Assembly (NCBI GenBank): GCA_945928865.1
Contig: CAMENZ010000002.1
Coordinates: 1-64,000, forward strand
Source of the DNA: an uncultured Clostridia bacterium
GTDB taxonomy: Bacteria > Bacillota > Clostridia > Peptostreptococcales > Anaerovoracaceae
DNA length: 64,000 nt
Reading direction: 5' to 3'
Under the pieces are notes generated by a model that had not been told where the DNA came from, did not search any database, and saw nothing but the letters and a program-made list of their open reading frames with translations. Shown here one piece after another: positions 62,267 through 64,000 of the stretch; position 1 is the stretch's first letter, and each line of letters starts with the position of its first letter. The position numbers and the translations under genes were made by a program.

Positions 62267-63574
62267 TTAAATTCTCTTATATTTGCTCCAATTTCCGTAA
62301 ACCTTCTCACCATTTACAACCTTAAAGGCTCTAATCCTATAATAGTGCTTAATCCCAGCCTTGACTTTTAAAAGTTTTGTTGAAGGTTTTTCATTCATCA
62401 CAGTGGCAACAACGATTTTTTTACTTTTGTATAAGCTTCTTGAAATTTCATATCCGTCAACTCCATCAAGCCTACTCCAGATAATACGAATCTTATTACT
62501 ACTCAATCTACTAACTTTATTTATTTTCAAAGCCTCCATCAAGTTAATCAGATAGGCTTCATCATCACCCTTTTCACTTACCTGTTGTTCTTCATCAGGT
62601 TTATCCTCACCTATATCTTTAACCTCAACCTTTATTTCTTTTTTTATTTCAAAAGGAAGATTTTCACATAATAAAACAGTTTCTCCTTTAGACTTACCAA
62701 TAACCTTGCCATCTTCTATTATAGCCACTTCAGGGTTCGCCGAACTCCAATTTAGAGTCAAAGCCCCTTCTCTCATCTTACTATTAGGCGCAATTTTTGC
62801 ATTGTTAAACTTAACTATAGCTTTCGGTAACTTAACCGGTTCCCCCTTTATAATTAAGCTCTCTTTGCTAAATTTAACACTCTGAACATTAATGTTTTCA
62901 TCTAAAAAGTTTACTATTCTTTCATCATAGGCATTAAACGCTCCATCATCAACTTCGTTTGAGTTTCCTTTTGTTAAAACTTGAACCCAATATGTAATCC
63001 CATCCACCTTAACACTGGCTATACCAATAGAATCGAAGTTTGGATTAAGCATATTTCTTCTATGGCCTTGACCTGAATAAGGTCTGTTTTCCTCTCTCCA
63101 CAGATTGAAAGCATCACTACTTTTTGCTAGAAAATCCCCTGAACCCCAAGCAATATTTTCCCCTCCTGCGGTAGCTCCCTCTGGCAACATCTTAAATACT
63201 GTTCCACCACTGGGTCTATTATGATCCCAATATACAGCCGTTTCCATAGCTCTCTGCATAGCTATTTTTTCCAAACCATAATCATATTTTAAAGGATTTA
63301 ATCCCGAAACAGTTCTTTTCGTAGTATTGTCAGAGTTCCAACACCAAGTGTCCGAAGTTCTGAAATCGTTTAACTCATCCAACATATTCCGAGCTTCTTT
63401 TTGATTAAAAACTCCGCCTATGGTAAGCTCTTTATTAGAAAGCCCATATACTTTAGAAATACCCTCAACCATACCACAATCCACTTTTACAGGCAAGCTA
63501 CCCCATAAAAAAGGTAAACTCAATACTGCGGTAAGGGTTAAAACCAATATTTTAGTTATTTTGCTATTTTTCAT
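62267..63574 (-). CDS. Secreted CAP-domain protein with C-terminal Ig/FN3-like modules
   Basis: 435 residues. Signal peptide MKNSKITKILVLTLTAVLSL. A CAP/SCP-PR1 domain lies about 50-215: EARNMLDELNDFRTSD, AMETAVYWDHNRPSG, AGGENIAWGSG, GQGHRRNMLNPNFDSIGIA, so the His-Glu-His cavity residues are present. A Big2-like domain (about 245-325) and an FN3-like module (about 355-435, WSRLDGVDGYEISRS) follow. GGAGGA lies before the ATG at 63574; the frame opens at 63622. Extracellular; role unknown. Confidence 0.85.
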   Translation of the reverse strand: MKNSKITKILVLTLTAVLSLPFLWGSLPVKVDCGMVEGISKVYGLSNKELTIGGVFNQKEARNMLDELNDFRTSDTWCWNSDNTTKRTVSGLNPLKYDYGLEKIAMQRAMETAVYWDHNRPSGGTVFKMLPEGATAGGENIAWGSGDFLAKSSDAFNLWREENRPYSGQGHRRNMLNPNFDSIGIASVKVDGITYWVQVLTKGNSNEVDDGAFNAYDERIVNFLDENINVQSVKFSKESLIIKGEPVKLPKAIVKFNNAKIAPNSKMREGALTLNWSSANPEVAIIEDGKVIGKSKGETVLLCENLPFEIKKEIKVEVKDIGEDKPDEEQQVSEKGDDEAYLINLMEALKINKVSRLSSNKIRIIWSRLDGVDGYEISRSLYKSKKIVVATVMNEKPSTKLLKVKAGIKHYYRIRAFKVVNGEKVYGNWSKYKRI

Positions 63575-63620
63575 ACTTTTCCTCCTTAAAAGGTTATATC
63601 GAACCGCCTTTATAATATGC

Positions 63621-63648
63621 AAAAAGGCGATGGAATCCCACCGCCTTT
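63621..63648 (-). terminator. Terminator between P-loop-like gene and CAP gene
   Basis: Minus-strand stem AAGGCGGTGG-GATT-CCATCGCCTT (one G-U pair) followed by five T, 17 nt after the upstream stop. Confidence 0.8.
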
Positions 63649-63664
63649 ATATAGTCTCATTATA

Positions 63665-64000
63665 TTAATTTAAAATCTGACAGCCTTCAAAATCTACACC
63701 GATCATTTCCTCTTTTTCTGCACTTAAGGAAACTACGAAGTCCATACCATAATTTTTAGAAATGTCTTTTAATCTTTCTACGAATTCAGGTAAATCACCT
63801 AAAGTGAAATCTGCATGTTTTAAAATACTATCGATAAAAATAGTTTCAATGTCGTGATCAGAACTGATAATTCCATAAAGGAAACCGATATATTCATCAC
63901 AATTTGTAATGTGTTCAAAATCTTCCATACAAATTACTCTTATTCTATATTTAAGGTCATACATTAATCTCTGATTTTTATTTATAAAAATTATGCTTCC
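63665..64000 (-). CDS. C-terminal part of a P-loop/RecA-like protein (gene runs off the window)
   Basis: The frame is open to the window edge with no stop, giving GSIIFINKNQRLMYDL ahead of the first ATG (63964), which has no convincing ribosome site. So this is the 3-prime end of a longer gene. The visible 111 residues have alternating strands and helices (IETIFIDSILK; MDFVVSLSAEKEE) like the later strands of a RecA-type ATPase core; the Walker A part would lie beyond the window. Function unknown. Confidence 0.6.
   Translation of the reverse strand, partial: GSIIFINKNQRLMYDLKYRIRVICMEDFEHITNCDEYIGFLYGIISSDHDIETIFIDSILKHADFTLGDLPEFVERLKDISKNYGMDFVVSLSAEKEEMIGVDFEGCQILN

Noticed and set aside
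1-64000. CRISPR arrays, insertion sequences or prophage
   Set aside because: No direct-repeat arrays, transposase, integrase or phage structural genes were seen on either strand.

Overview
The window is AT-rich Gram-positive chromosome with Clostridia-type content: BMP-family nucleoside importers, phosphopentomutase with pyrimidine-nucleoside phosphorylase, a GGGtGRT protein beside an iron-sulfur scaffold-like protein, pyruvate phosphate dikinase, an A-type flavoprotein, ECF vitamin S components, a sigma-54 activator whose sensor domain resembles a lysine-fermentation dehydrogenase, and a cobalamin riboswitch. An anaerobic amino-acid/nucleoside fermenter of the class Clostridia (perhaps Anaerovoracaceae/Family XIII or a relative) fits best; the genus is not claimed. 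There is no rRNA, CRISPR array, transposase or prophage. Most genes lie on the minus strand.

Layout. 1-6.5 kb: end of a nucleoside ABC importer, GGGtGRT/scaffold pair, nucleoside catabolism (pdp, deoB). 6.5-9.4 kb: rmuC, then infC-rpmI-rplT behind an L20-type attenuator, infC starting at AUU. 9.4-13.2 kb: flavodoxin with an apparent AUA start, a repeat element, lexA with its own operator, and a PyrR-attenuated uraA-pyrR operon. 13.2-16.5 kb: an 80-residue protein behind a near-consensus sigma-54 promoter, converging with a sigma-54 activator. 16.5-25.3 kb: phoH-ybeY-cdd-era-recO-(DUF4342)-glyS-ppdK. 25.4-34.7 kb: fprA, rpsU-yqeY, an orphan pseudopilin with a leucine-rich tail, mtaB/HIT, bioY, rpsB-tsf and a TGS-less thrS. 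34.7-44.3 kb: a cell-wall glycopolymer locus (LCP ligase, TagGH exporter, TagB-like transferase, nucleotidyltransferase, single and tandem ATP-grasp proteins, SDR, and a 40-residue membrane peptide). 44.3-50.1 kb: cobalamin riboswitch on an SseB-domain gene, maf-mscL, panT-coaX, and small transport/secreted genes. 50.1-56.4 kb: MerR-TipAS regulator, second copy of the repeat, tRNA-Arg(CCG), orphan DNA methyltransferase, acyl-CoA ligase, YgiQ. 56.4-64 kb: a complete second BMP nucleoside importer, CoA pyrophosphatase, a secreted CAP protein, and the 3-prime part of a P-loop-like gene.

How the parts fit. Two paralogous BMP importers, pdp, deoB, cdd, uraA and pyrR form a nucleoside/pyrimidine uptake and breakdown network; in both importers an intrinsic terminator separates the abundant binding protein from the ATPase. 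PanT, CoaX and the CoA pyrophosphatase touch CoA metabolism. The most unusual points are the B12 riboswitch on an SseB gene, the dehydrogenase-like sensor on the sigma-54 activator together with the nearby sigma-54 promoter, the ATP-grasp-rich wall-polymer locus with a degenerate ATP-grasp half, and the GACAAC repeat family. Many gene starts are refined from Shine-Dalgarno position, as stated in each entry. All identifications are from reading the sequence; no database search was run.
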